Source of the DNA: Desulfovibrio sp. 86
GTDB taxonomy: Bacteria > Desulfobacterota > Desulfovibrionia > Desulfovibrionales > Desulfovibrionaceae
DNA length: 64,000 bases
NCBI RefSeq assembly: GCF_902702915.1
Contig: NZ_LR738849.1
Coordinates: 1,240,001-1,304,000, forward strand
Direction of reading: 5' to 3'
Shown here: piece after piece, positions 36,371 to 45,100 of the stretch
Numbering within the stretch: position 1 is the stretch's first letter
Layout of the letters: each line of letters starts with the position of its first letter
Program-made: the position numbers and the translations under genes
The notes under the pieces: generated by a model
The model's input: only the letters and a program-made list of their open reading frames with translations
Told to the model about the DNA's origin: nothing
The model's database searches: none

Positions 36371-38008
36371 CTAGGAAGGAAGCATCCAGTGCAGCACGCC
36401 GGCCTGCAGGTAGGTGAGCGCGCAGATGAACAGGGTCATGGCGACACTGTGACCCAGGGTGAAGCGGAAGAGGTCGCCTTCCTGGCCCACCAGATTGGTA
36501 GCCGCGGTGGCCACACTGATGGACTGGGGCGAAATCATCTTACCCGTAACACCACCGGAGGAGTTGGCGGCCACGGCCAGGTTGGGGTCCATGCCCACCA
36601 CTTCGGCGGTGGAACGCTGCATACCGCAGAAGAGGGCGTTGGAGGAGGTGTCCGAACCGGTCAGGAACACGCCGAGCCAGCCCAGGATGGGCGAGAACAG
36701 CGGGAACAGGGAGCCGGTCAGGGTGAAGGCGATACCCATTGTGGAGCTCATGCCAGAGTAGTTCATGAGGTAGGCCAGGCCAAGAATCATGGCGATGGTC
36801 AGAATGGGGAAGCGCAACTGGTAAATGGTGCGGAAGAAGCAGGCCACCGCCTTGCCGAAGGAATAGCCGGGCATGAAGGGCACGGCGATGAAACCGGCCA
36901 GCAGGATGGCGGTACCGCCAGCTGACAGCCAGTTAAACATGAAGACGGCGGGGTAATTGCTGTTCTTGGCCACGATGGGGGCGGTCTTTTCAACCATGCC
37001 GTCCAGGCCGGGCCAGGAGAACTTCATGACCGCGCCGGGGATGGCGTTCAGCATGTTCTTGAACTGGGGCAGGCCCCACAAAAAGACCATGATGGCCAGA
37101 ATGATATAGGGCAGCCATGCGCGCAACACCACGCCAAAAGCCGGGGCAGCGCCTTCAAGCTTGCTTTCCTGCTCGCCTTCGAAACGCCAGATGTGGGCGG
37201 GCTTCCACACGCGCAGCAGCAGCACCAGGGCGACGATGGTGATCAGGGCCGACATGATGTCGGGCAGGGTCGGGCCGTGGAAGTTGGAGAACAGGAACTG
37301 CGAACCGGCAAAGGCCACACCGGCCACGAGAATGGCGGGCAGCACTTCCATGGCGCGGCGGAAACCGCACATGACGCAGCAGAGCCACAGGGGCACAAGA
37401 ATGGACAGGAAGGGCAGCTGGCGGCCCACGATCTGACTCACGGTCATTTCGTTCAGACCGGAAACCTGCGCGCCCACGATGATCGGAATGCCGATGGCGC
37501 CGAAAGCCACGGGGGCGGTGTTGGCGATCAGGCAGATACCGGCGGCGTACAGGGGTCTGAAGCCCAAGCCCACCAGCATGGCTGCGGTGATGGCCACCGG
37601 GGTGCCGAAGCCGGCCGTGCCTTCAATGAACGAACCGAAGGCAAAGGCGATAAAGATGGCCTGCAGACGGCGGTCGTCCGTCAGGCGGGCAAGCGATTCC
37701 TTGATGTACTCAAATTCGCCTGATTCCACGGTCATGTTGTACACCCACACGGCTGTGACAACAATCCAGATGATCGGGAAGAGGCCGAAGGCCGCGCCGT
37801 AGGTCAGCGCGCTGAATGCCGTGCTCGTGGGCATGCCCCAAACAAAGAGGGCGAGAAGGAAGGCCAGGGCCACGGCCAGAGCCGCAGCGTAGTGACCTTT
37901 GGCGCGTCGAACCGCCAACATGTAAAAAAGGCTGATGAGTGGAATTCCCGCCACCAGAGCGGACCATACGGGGCCGCCCATCGGATCGTAAACTTGCGTC
38001 CATGCCAT
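36371..38008 (-). CDS. L-lactate permease (LctP family)
   Basis: This 545-residue protein, from the ATG at 38008 (MAWTQVYDPMGGPVWSALVA), has about 13 hydrophobic segments and matches the LctP/LldP family. Signatures are FGSFIEGTAGFGTPVAITAAM, ANTAPVAFGAIGIPIIVGAQ, and FLTGSDTSSNALFCGMQRST near the C-terminus. It takes up lactate (and glycolate in some cases) with protons. Lactate is the main electron donor of many Desulfovibrio, so this is likely a key uptake system. The upstream frame to 38143 does not resemble the family. Confidence 0.94.
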   Translation of the reverse strand: MAWTQVYDPMGGPVWSALVAGIPLISLFYMLAVRRAKGHYAAALAVALAFLLALFVWGMPTSTAFSALTYGAAFGLFPIIWIVVTAVWVYNMTVESGEFEYIKESLARLTDDRRLQAIFIAFAFGSFIEGTAGFGTPVAITAAMLVGLGFRPLYAAGICLIANTAPVAFGAIGIPIIVGAQVSGLNEMTVSQIVGRQLPFLSILVPLWLCCVMCGFRRAMEVLPAILVAGVAFAGSQFLFSNFHGPTLPDIMSALITIVALVLLLRVWKPAHIWRFEGEQESKLEGAAPAFGVVLRAWLPYIILAIMVFLWGLPQFKNMLNAIPGAVMKFSWPGLDGMVEKTAPIVAKNSNYPAVFMFNWLSAGGTAILLAGFIAVPFMPGYSFGKAVACFFRTIYQLRFPILTIAMILGLAYLMNYSGMSSTMGIAFTLTGSLFPLFSPILGWLGVFLTGSDTSSNALFCGMQRSTAEVVGMDPNLAVAANSSGGVTGKMISPQSISVATAATNLVGQEGDLFRFTLGHSVAMTLFICALTYLQAGVLHWMLPS

Positions 38009-38546
38009 AACAACTGCTCCCTTAACGCTGTGGGTTTTTTGGAGGTACGAGTCACAGGCGCTTGTCCATCCCACGCGATCTGAAACCCGTCCATCCCCAA
38101 GAATAGCTCTTGGACGGATACCTGTTTCCTGAGCAAAAAACAATGCTTTTTTGAAAGTCGAACGGTATCAACGATAAAAAAATCGGCTTCAAGGCAGTTC
38201 AACGCTGAAAATATGCACTCTCAGATTTTTTTATGCGGCAGATCCGGCGTGCTGCAAACAGCACGATTTACCATCCTTTGACGGCGAGACCCGTTACCCC
38301 AGACACACGTTCGGACGGTGCGCGGCCTGAAAGACATGGCCTCCAGGTCAGAACTCCGCTGAAATGCTTTACGTTTTACTTTTCATTCCGCCCCAAAATG
38401 CCTTTTCCGGCAGAATCCGCGCCATGCTGCTCTCCTGCTGCATGGGCGTGCAGCAGGAGAGCAGGTAACCTTTTGCAAAGATTACCTGCTCTCAGATACG
38501 ATAAAAATATAGGGGGTGGGGGCGTGGGGGCGGCGCCATGGGCGCG
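38009..38546. repeat. Intergenic region with decayed family A and partial HR repeats
   Basis: The first 230 bp should hold the leftward lactate-permease promoter. At about 38355-38420 the segment GAAATGCTTTACGTTTTACT then CCGGCAGAATCCGCGCCATG resembles the interior of the 150-bp family A element. GAGAGCAGGTAACCTTTTGC and its near-complement flank 38456-38495. At 38505-38535 TAGGGGGTGGGGGCGTGGGG is the tail of an HR repeat, directly after the GT2 gene stop and in the usual orientation. Confidence 0.5.
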
Positions 38547-39521
38547 TTACCGGCGAAGAAAGGCAGGAAGGGCAAAATACAGGCGGGCGGCCGCGTCAAA
38601 GCACCCACCCGGCAAAAAGCTGGCCCACCAGAACATCTGGTATTTTTTGCCGCTGTTGCGCCAGGGGGCCATGGCTTTGCGCGCCTCGGCGTTTCTGCCT
38701 TCGCGCCACAGGGCCACGGCCTTTTGAAAGGCGGCCCGGCGGGTAAGCAGAAGCACAAGTCCGGCGTGCTCCTGGTCATAGCCAGGGTAGAGGCGGCGGT
38801 GTTTGTCCAGAATGCGCAGGGTTTCGTCCGCAAACTGGCCGAACTTGCGAAAGGTTGTGTTTGCCCCATGCACGCGCCACACCGTGAGCGGCTCGTCCAC
38901 ATGGTCCAGTTCCCAGTCGTGGGCAATGCGGTAAAAAACGTCGGCTTCTTCGCAGACGTTGAGGCTTTCATCAAACCAGCCGCCGTTTTCCCCCTGCCCT
39001 GTGGGCACGCCGCGCCCGGAAAGCCCGGCAAGGGCCTCGGCCCGAACCATGGCTGACGACATGGAAATCCACTGCCGTTCCATCAGGGCGGCAAAGGCCA
39101 TGCCGCGTTCGGGACGCGTTTCGGCGAACAGGCGCTTGATGACTCTTTTGCCGTCGAAAATTTCCGTGTCTGTGCTGACCAGCCCCACGCGGGGATTGGC
39201 CTCAAACAGCCCCACCTGAAGTTCCAGTTTGCGGGGCCGCCAGATGTCGTCGCAGTCCAGAAAGGCGATATACCGCCCTCTGGCCTGCGCCAGAGCGAGA
39301 TTACGGCCCGCGCCAAGCGGCACCGTGGTTTCGCCCCTGAAATAGCGCACTTTTTCGCCATAGCTTCTGGCAATGGCGGGGCTTTCATCCGTGGAGCCAT
39401 TGTCCCAGAAAACGATTTCAAAATCCGTGAACGTCTGGGCCATGACGCTGTCCATAGCTTCGCGCAGGTCGCGGGAGCTGTTGAGGCAGTTCATGATGAC
39501 AGAAACGGCGGGAACGCTCAT
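38547..39521 (-). CDS. Family 2 glycosyltransferase
   Basis: This 324-residue protein starts at ATG 39521 (MSVPAVSVIMNCLNSSRDLR). The GT-A fold is at about 1-210, with the first nucleotide-sugar motif FEIVFWDNGSTDESPAIARS and the metal motif IAFLDCDDIW. A hydrophobic-aromatic C-terminal end (MFWWASFLPGG) may associate with the membrane. Its start overlaps the stop of the GtrA-like gene (ATGA), so the two are translationally coupled. Together with the GtrA-like and DegT-like genes it probably adds a sugar to a surface glycan or lipid. Substrate unknown. Confidence 0.88.
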   Translation of the reverse strand: MSVPAVSVIMNCLNSSRDLREAMDSVMAQTFTDFEIVFWDNGSTDESPAIARSYGEKVRYFRGETTVPLGAGRNLALAQARGRYIAFLDCDDIWRPRKLELQVGLFEANPRVGLVSTDTEIFDGKRVIKRLFAETRPERGMAFAALMERQWISMSSAMVRAEALAGLSGRGVPTGQGENGGWFDESLNVCEEADVFYRIAHDWELDHVDEPLTVWRVHGANTTFRKFGQFADETLRILDKHRRLYPGYDQEHAGLVLLLTRRAAFQKAVALWREGRNAEARKAMAPWRNSGKKYQMFWWASFLPGGCFDAAARLYFALPAFLRR

Positions 39522-40075
39522 GGTTTTTCCTCGTTGGTTGGGGGATGGCCGGACGAAGCCGCCTGGCCGGCAGGCCGGGCAGCCTGTTCCATCCCGGCAC
39601 GCTGACGGAACACCCAGTACTTGCACAAAAGATAGACCATGACCGGCACAAGCAGCACGGCCATGGGCATGGCCACCTCATAGGACAGGCCAAGCCGCAT
39701 GAGCAGCCAGATGATGGCGGAGTTGAAGCCAAGTCCCAGCGCCTGGGTGGCGGCGAAACGCGGCAGCATGGCCCAGTGGGAGAGCCCGCTTCCCGGCCCG
39801 GCGGTCTGGAAGGTCCACAGGCTCTGCCCCAGGTAGGAAACGATGAAGCTCAACGCATAGGCCAGGGCATTGCCTGCCAGAACGGGCATGCCCCACAGGT
39901 TGACGAACAGCAGGCCCAGCAGGATGTACGAAAGGCTGGCCGCCCCGCCCACCATGCCGAAGCGCACCCAGCGTCTGGCCAGCAGGGCCCTTACGAAGGC
40001 GGCAAGGTCAGATGCGCCGGGCGGCCGCAAACCTGCGCCGCTCAACGCTTCACTGCCCCGACTATTCCGGCGCAC
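39518..40075 (-). CDS. GtrA-like membrane protein
   Basis: This small membrane protein has four hydrophobic segments and the GtrA pattern FGMVGGAASLSYILLGLLFV ... AYALSFIVSYLGQSLWTF. It ends with a positively charged tail. GtrA proteins are thought to flip undecaprenyl-linked sugars. The frame opens with GTG at 40075, overlapping the DegT-like gene by 34 bp. A TTG at 40045, overlapping that stop as TTGA, is another plausible start and would give 175 residues. It is followed by the coupled GT2 gene. Confidence 0.85.
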   Translation of the reverse strand: MRRNSRGSEALSGAGLRPPGASDLAAFVRALLARRWVRFGMVGGAASLSYILLGLLFVNLWGMPVLAGNALAYALSFIVSYLGQSLWTFQTAGPGSGLSHWAMLPRFAATQALGLGFNSAIIWLLMRLGLSYEVAMPMAVLLVPVMVYLLCKYWVFRQRAGMEQAARPAGQAASSGHPPTNEEKP

Positions 40076-41181
40076 ACGGCATCCACATCTTCCACGGTCA
40101 GACCGGGATGCATGGGCAGCGTCACCAACTCGGCGTACAGCTGTTCGGTGGCGGGCAGGCTTTCACCATGGCCGAAGTAACTCAAAAGATGATTGGGCTT
40201 GTAATGGACGCCCGTGGGCAGACCCTGGGCGGCCAGAGCTTCCTTCACCGCATCCTTGCGGCCGTCGAGCACGCGCACCGGCATGATGTGGGGCACCACG
40301 AAGTCGCGGGGGTCGGTGCGCAGCAGGGCCACGCCCGGCACGCCGGACAGGCGTTCGGCATAGCGGGCCGCAAGGGCGCGCCGTGCAGGGATGAATTCCG
40401 CGTCCAGGCGCGAAAGCTGCACGCGACCGATGGCGGCCATAATGTTGCTCATATGGTAACGCCAGCCCTGCCGCTTCACGTCGGGATCCCAGGAGCGGGC
40501 TCCGGCAAAACGCTTTTGCGCGTCGTCTTCCACAGAGAGCAGGCGGGCGTCGGAGGCCAGCCGCCCGGCTTCGGCGTCAAAAGCCACCAGGCAGCCGCCT
40601 TCGCCGCAGGTGATATTCTTGATGCCGTCAAAGCTGAAGCAGACCATATCGCCGAAACTGCCGATCTTGCGGCCGTCATGCTTGCAGCCGAACGCGTGGG
40701 CGGCGTCTTCAACGACGCGCAGCCCCTTGCGGCGGGCAAAGTCATAGACCTCGTCGAGACGCCAGGGGTTGCTGGCATAGTCCACGTACATGAGGGCAAT
40801 GGTATTGGGGGTAAGGCGTTTTTCGGCGTCGGCCAGATCAAGGGTGCCGGTTTCGGTCAGCACGTCGCAGGCCACAGGCACGCAGCCTGCGGCGCTGATG
40901 GCCTGAAAGGACGCCACAAAGGTCAGGGAGGGCACAAGCACTTCGGGCTTGCCGGGCACAGAGCACTGGGCGGCCACGGCGTCTACGGCCAGATGCAGGG
41001 CCGCCGTGCCCGTATTGGTTGTAATGACCTGATCCGGCCTTACGCCGAGATATTGGGCCACTTCTTCTTCAAAAAGGCGCACTTCATTGCCCATGCCAAG
41101 ATAGCCGTCTTCAAGAAGAACACGGCTGACGGCACGGGCTTCTGCTTCACCCACTATGGAACGGGAAAGACGCATGGACAT
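40042..41181 (-). CDS. DegT/DnrJ/EryC1/StrS aminotransferase
   Basis: This 379-residue PLP enzyme belongs to the sugar aminotransferases that make amino sugars for surface polysaccharides. Family features are TNTGTAALHLAVDA, the PLP-contacting VVEDAAHAFGCKHDGRKIGS, the Schiff-base lysine in FSFDGIKNITCGEGG and the substrate loop RYHMSNIMAAIGRVQL. It is the first gene of the three-gene cassette read leftward. The product sugar cannot be told. Confidence 0.92.
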   Translation of the reverse strand: MSMRLSRSIVGEAEARAVSRVLLEDGYLGMGNEVRLFEEEVAQYLGVRPDQVITTNTGTAALHLAVDAVAAQCSVPGKPEVLVPSLTFVASFQAISAAGCVPVACDVLTETGTLDLADAEKRLTPNTIALMYVDYASNPWRLDEVYDFARRKGLRVVEDAAHAFGCKHDGRKIGSFGDMVCFSFDGIKNITCGEGGCLVAFDAEAGRLASDARLLSVEDDAQKRFAGARSWDPDVKRQGWRYHMSNIMAAIGRVQLSRLDAEFIPARRALAARYAERLSGVPGVALLRTDPRDFVVPHIMPVRVLDGRKDAVKEALAAQGLPTGVHYKPNHLLSYFGHGESLPATEQLYAELVTLPMHPGLTVEDVDAVCAGIVGAVKR

Positions 41182-41295
41182 ACAGCCTCCTGCTGCGCGG
41201 GCGGTTGTCCGGCGGGCAGACGCCCGACCGGCGGCTGCGGCGCGGCATGCGCCGGATTGCCGGGCAGATCCTACATTGTGATGCAGTAATGCCGC

Positions 41296-41790
41296 CTAGC
41301 CCGCTTCGGCGTTCATTTCGCTCAATAACGTGTCAAGGTCAAGCAGAATAAGCAGGCGGTCGTCAAGCTTGCCCACGCCCCTGATATATTCCGAGCCGAT
41401 GCCGCAGATTACGGGCGGGGCGGGCTCCACCGTGGACGCGGGAATGCGCAGCACCTCTGAAACGCCGTCCACCAGAAAGCCCACGATTTTCTGGTCAAAT
41501 TCCATCACCACGATACGGGTGTCGCTGTCGCGTTCCAGGGCGGGCATATTGAAACGGGTGCGCATGTTGATGACGGGTATGACCTTGCCCCGCAGATTGA
41601 TGACGCCTTCAATGAAGCGCGCCGCATGCGGCACCATGGTTATCTGCATGGGCCGGATGATTTCCTGCACGGAAAGGATGTCCACGCCAAATTCTTCTCC
41701 GGCTATGTGAAAGGTGACCAGCTGCAGCCTGTCGCCTTCGTGCCCGTCTTCAACGCTCCGCTCAAACGCGGTATCCGCTATATGATCCAT
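41296..41790 (-). CDS. cheW: Chemotaxis coupling protein CheW
   Basis: This 164-residue protein starts at the ATG at 41790, behind GGAGGT. The CheW domain covers most of the length, with LQLVTFHIAGEEFGVDILSVQEIIRP and VINLRGKVIPVINMRTRF, which are the CheA/receptor-contacting parts. It links chemoreceptors to CheA. It stands alone, upstream of nothing else in the chemotaxis set, but about 100 bp downstream of the hybrid kinase gene and may share its transcript. Confidence 0.93.
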   Translation of the reverse strand: MDHIADTAFERSVEDGHEGDRLQLVTFHIAGEEFGVDILSVQEIIRPMQITMVPHAARFIEGVINLRGKVIPVINMRTRFNMPALERDSDTRIVVMEFDQKIVGFLVDGVSEVLRIPASTVEPAPPVICGIGSEYIRGVGKLDDRLLILLDLDTLLSEMNAEAG

Positions 41791-41891
41791 GGTCTTACCT
41801 CCATCAGTGGCGGGCAAAAGGCCCCATTGGCTTTATCGGCTAAGACGCCTGCGGCAAAAGGGCACAGGCGGCATCGCCCCGCGAAAACACG

Positions 41892-44800
41892 TCAGGCTTG
41901 CCCGCGCAGCAGCTTTTTGCGCAAACGGCAGGCTTTGTCGGTCATGCCGTCCATATCAAAATCCTTGACAGCCACCAGTATGGCCGCCACTTCTTCAGCA
42001 TGGGGCGTGCCTTCCATCAGCGGGATCAGCGTTTCCAGCGCGTTTTCCACCCCGCCCCAGTCCCTTTCCGCACGTTGGGGCAGTTCGCCCAGCAGGGCCA
42101 GCAGCGCGGTGCGGTGTTCTTCGGCGAGTTGCAGATTGCCGCTTCTGGTTTCACGGTCAAGGCCCTTTACGCCCTGAACAGATTCGAGCACACGCGCCAT
42201 TTCCGCCTCAAAGGCGTTGAGCAGCCCCGGATCCAGCGGGGTATCCGGCAGCGCGTTTTCCATCATGCGGGTCAGGCGGAGGATGCGCTCCACCCCCAGA
42301 TTGGCGGCCACGCCCTTGACGGTATGCGCCAGACGGGAGGCGGCATCAAGATCGCCGTCACGCAGCATGTCGCGCAGCCGGACGGCGCTGTCGCCATAGT
42401 GTTCCACAAAACGGAACAAAAGCTCAAGATACAGTTTTCTGTCATTGCCCACGGTGGCAAGACCGGCTTCAATATTGATGACGGGGTTGTGCTGCCCCTT
42501 CATGCGGGCCTTGATGGCCTGCAGACACCTGGCATGGCTGTCTTCCTCACCGGAGTTTGAAAGAAAAGAACCCGCCTGCGGGTCTGGCGGCCGTGCGTCC
42601 CCGGCACGCGCTTTTCTGAAAGGATTGCGGCGGAGCCCGCCCGGCAGCCATTTTTCAAGGCACGTATAGAGCGTTTCAGGATTTACGGGCTTGGTGAGAT
42701 AGGCATTCATGCCCACATCCTTGCCGTCCATGCGCGAAGACATGTCCGCATGGGCCGTCATGGCAATGACAGGCAGGTCCACCGGGGCGAACCCCTCGCG
42801 ACGGATGCGCCTTGTGGCCTCAAGACCGTCCATGACCGGCATCTGCACATCCATCAGCACCAGAGCGATGTCCGTGTGCGCTGGCGCTTTCAGCCGGTCC
42901 AGGGCTTCCTGCCCGTTGGCCGCCAGCACGACGTTCAATCCCGCCTGTTGCAGCAGTTCACGCGCGATTTGCGCGTTGATGTCATTGTCTTCCACCACCA
43001 GCACCGTACGGGGCGGAAATTCGGCCTGATCCGGGGCCTTCACGCCCTCTGCCGCCACGGCTGGCCGGACTGCCGCGGCTTCGGGGCCAACGCCAGTTTC
43101 GGGCGTGGCGTCAGCTTCGGGCAAGACGCCGATTTCGGACATGGCCCGCATGCGGCCGCCTGGCTCGCCTGCCGGACTCTGCGCCCCGGTGAAAAAAATC
43201 CCGGACGAGCCGCCGGCAGGGCGCACGGGCCGGGCAAGGGGCATTTTTTCCGCAGAACCGGCAGACAGGCTGAAGGTGTCCACCGTATCCACATCCACCG
43301 AAAAGAAGAAGCGGCTGCCCTCTCCCGGCACGCTGAACACCTCAAGTTCGCCACCCATAAGGCTGACCAGCTGTCGCGCCAGCGCAAGCCCCAGGCCCAG
43401 ACCGCTGCGCGACCGCGTCATGGACTCGTCCCCAAGGGCAAAGGGCTCGAAAAGCTTTTTCCAATCCTCTTCGCGCAGGCCGGGGCCGCTGTCCTCCACC
43501 ACAAAGGTCAGCCGCAGGGCTCCTTCTGTGGCGGCGGGTTCGTCCGCCCGCTGCACGCGCAAGGCGACGCTGCCGCGCACAGTGTATTTGACGGCATTGT
43601 CCAGCAGGATGCGCAGCACCTCTTCCAGATGGCGCTCATCACCCGCCACGGTGGCCGGAATGGACGTATCCCGCACCACACTGAGCAAAAGGCGCTTTTC
43701 CAGAGCCGTGCCCGCCACGCTCTGACGCAGCAGTTCCAGAAAGCCCGGCAAGTCGAAAACCCTGCGCTCCATACGCATGGACCCTTCGCTGGCGCTGGAA
43801 AAATCCAGAATCCTGTTGACCATGTCCAGCAGCACGCTTCCGGATTTGTTGATATGGGCAAGATAGTCGCGCTGCACGCCGCTGAGATCCGTCTGCAGGC
43901 TGAGGTAGCTCATGCCGATGATGGCATTGAGCGGCGTGCGTATTTCATGGCTGATGCGGCGTAAAAAATCGTCCTGCACGTGGGAGGCCCGCTGGGCGAG
44001 CTCCAGCGACGTGAGCGCCTGCGACCGCGCCTGTATGGCCTGCTGGCGGCTTTTGCGCGCCCACATTTCCACTTCTTTCAATTCGCTGATGCGCGAAAAA
44101 AGCGTGTCCTTCATGCGCTGCAACGAGGCGAACATGCCCGCCAGTTCGTCCCTGTGCCTGAGTTGCAGTGGCGCGGGATCAAGCCCTGCGGCAACGCTTT
44201 CGGCATAGCCGATCACCCTGTCCAGGGGATTGGCCACACGCGTTATGAAAATGCAGGCATTGCCCAGCGCGGAGGCCCCAAGCAGGATCAGGCCGCCCAT
44301 GGCTGCCAGCATGGCCCAGCGCAGAAGGGCCTCACGCGTGTCCAGGCGGACAAAAAGGTCGGCGTACTGCGTGCTGCCGAGCTTGCTGGCGTCTGCGGCA
44401 ATGGCGTCCGGCAGACGGGCCAGATTGCAGTCGCGCATCATGCGCAGGGCGGCTTGCGGGCCGGGGCGGGCGCTCCAGGCGGCGTCCGCCGTTGCATTGG
44501 AGTCCGGCTTCTGCCCAAGGGCAAGATTGACGACGTCCTCGGTCATGATGTTGAACGTGTCCACCTGCGCCAGAAGAGCGTGCATCTGCGCGCGTGTGGA
44601 CGCGTCCGCCTCAAGATGGTCCACCAGGGCGGCCAGCGCCACACATTCGCCCGGAGCCGCGCTTGCCGTATCAGGACGGGGCGCCTCGCCCCGCGCCTCA
44701 CGCAGAAGACGTCGCCAGCGTTCAAGGTGGGCGTCATCGCCAGTGGAAAGGTAGTCAAGGGCGGCGTGGTAGCTTTCACGCGGGGTGTTGCCTATTTCGA

Positions 44801-44948
44801 CAAGCAGGCTCGCAACACGGTAATAGTTGTGCAGAAGCCCGTTGACCTCGGACAGGCTGCGTCCGAGCCATATGATGCACAGGCCAAGCATGAGAACCAC
44901 GACCAGTTGCGCCATGTTGGAAGTTTTGATGAGGGTTCTGATGCTCAT
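41892..44948 (-). CDS. Hybrid sensor histidine kinase with REC and HPt domains
   Basis: The protein has 1018 residues from the ATG at 44948. TM1 (about 12-30) and TM2 (about 210-235) enclose a helical periplasmic sensor of about 180 residues. A HAMP domain (about 235-290) and coiled coil follow. The HisKA domain has His334 in RRISHEIRTPLNAIIG. The ATPase domain contains EDSGPGL and SGLGLGLALARQL. A receiver domain near 675-800 has VVEDNDINAQIA, LVLMDVQMPVMDG and TKPV. The C-terminal HPt has LAHTVKGVAANLG. It thus holds the whole His-Asp-His chain and needs an outside final regulator, absent here. The Ala/Pro/Gly-rich linker before REC is long. Confidence 0.93.
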   Translation of the reverse strand: MSIRTLIKTSNMAQLVVVLMLGLCIIWLGRSLSEVNGLLHNYYRVASLLVEIGNTPRESYHAALDYLSTGDDAHLERWRRLLREARGEAPRPDTASAAPGECVALAALVDHLEADASTRAQMHALLAQVDTFNIMTEDVVNLALGQKPDSNATADAAWSARPGPQAALRMMRDCNLARLPDAIAADASKLGSTQYADLFVRLDTREALLRWAMLAAMGGLILLGASALGNACIFITRVANPLDRVIGYAESVAAGLDPAPLQLRHRDELAGMFASLQRMKDTLFSRISELKEVEMWARKSRQQAIQARSQALTSLELAQRASHVQDDFLRRISHEIRTPLNAIIGMSYLSLQTDLSGVQRDYLAHINKSGSVLLDMVNRILDFSSASEGSMRMERRVFDLPGFLELLRQSVAGTALEKRLLLSVVRDTSIPATVAGDERHLEEVLRILLDNAVKYTVRGSVALRVQRADEPAATEGALRLTFVVEDSGPGLREEDWKKLFEPFALGDESMTRSRSGLGLGLALARQLVSLMGGELEVFSVPGEGSRFFFSVDVDTVDTFSLSAGSAEKMPLARPVRPAGGSSGIFFTGAQSPAGEPGGRMRAMSEIGVLPEADATPETGVGPEAAAVRPAVAAEGVKAPDQAEFPPRTVLVVEDNDINAQIARELLQQAGLNVVLAANGQEALDRLKAPAHTDIALVLMDVQMPVMDGLEATRRIRREGFAPVDLPVIAMTAHADMSSRMDGKDVGMNAYLTKPVNPETLYTCLEKWLPGGLRRNPFRKARAGDARPPDPQAGSFLSNSGEEDSHARCLQAIKARMKGQHNPVINIEAGLATVGNDRKLYLELLFRFVEHYGDSAVRLRDMLRDGDLDAASRLAHTVKGVAANLGVERILRLTRMMENALPDTPLDPGLLNAFEAEMARVLESVQGVKGLDRETRSGNLQLAEEHRTALLALLGELPQRAERDWGGVENALETLIPLMEGTPHAEEVAAILVAVKDFDMDGMTDKACRLRKKLLRGQA

Positions 44949-45100
44949 GCCTTGTGCTCCCGTAACCCGGGTACGACCGATACCCCTTGTCCCGACCAGT
45001 CGGGACACATCCGCGCGCCGCGTTCCCTGGTGGCGGAAAGGCAGGCGAACGGCATTTCTTTTTCCGGCATGGCGTGCGTAAAAGCACGGCCCCGGTCAGG

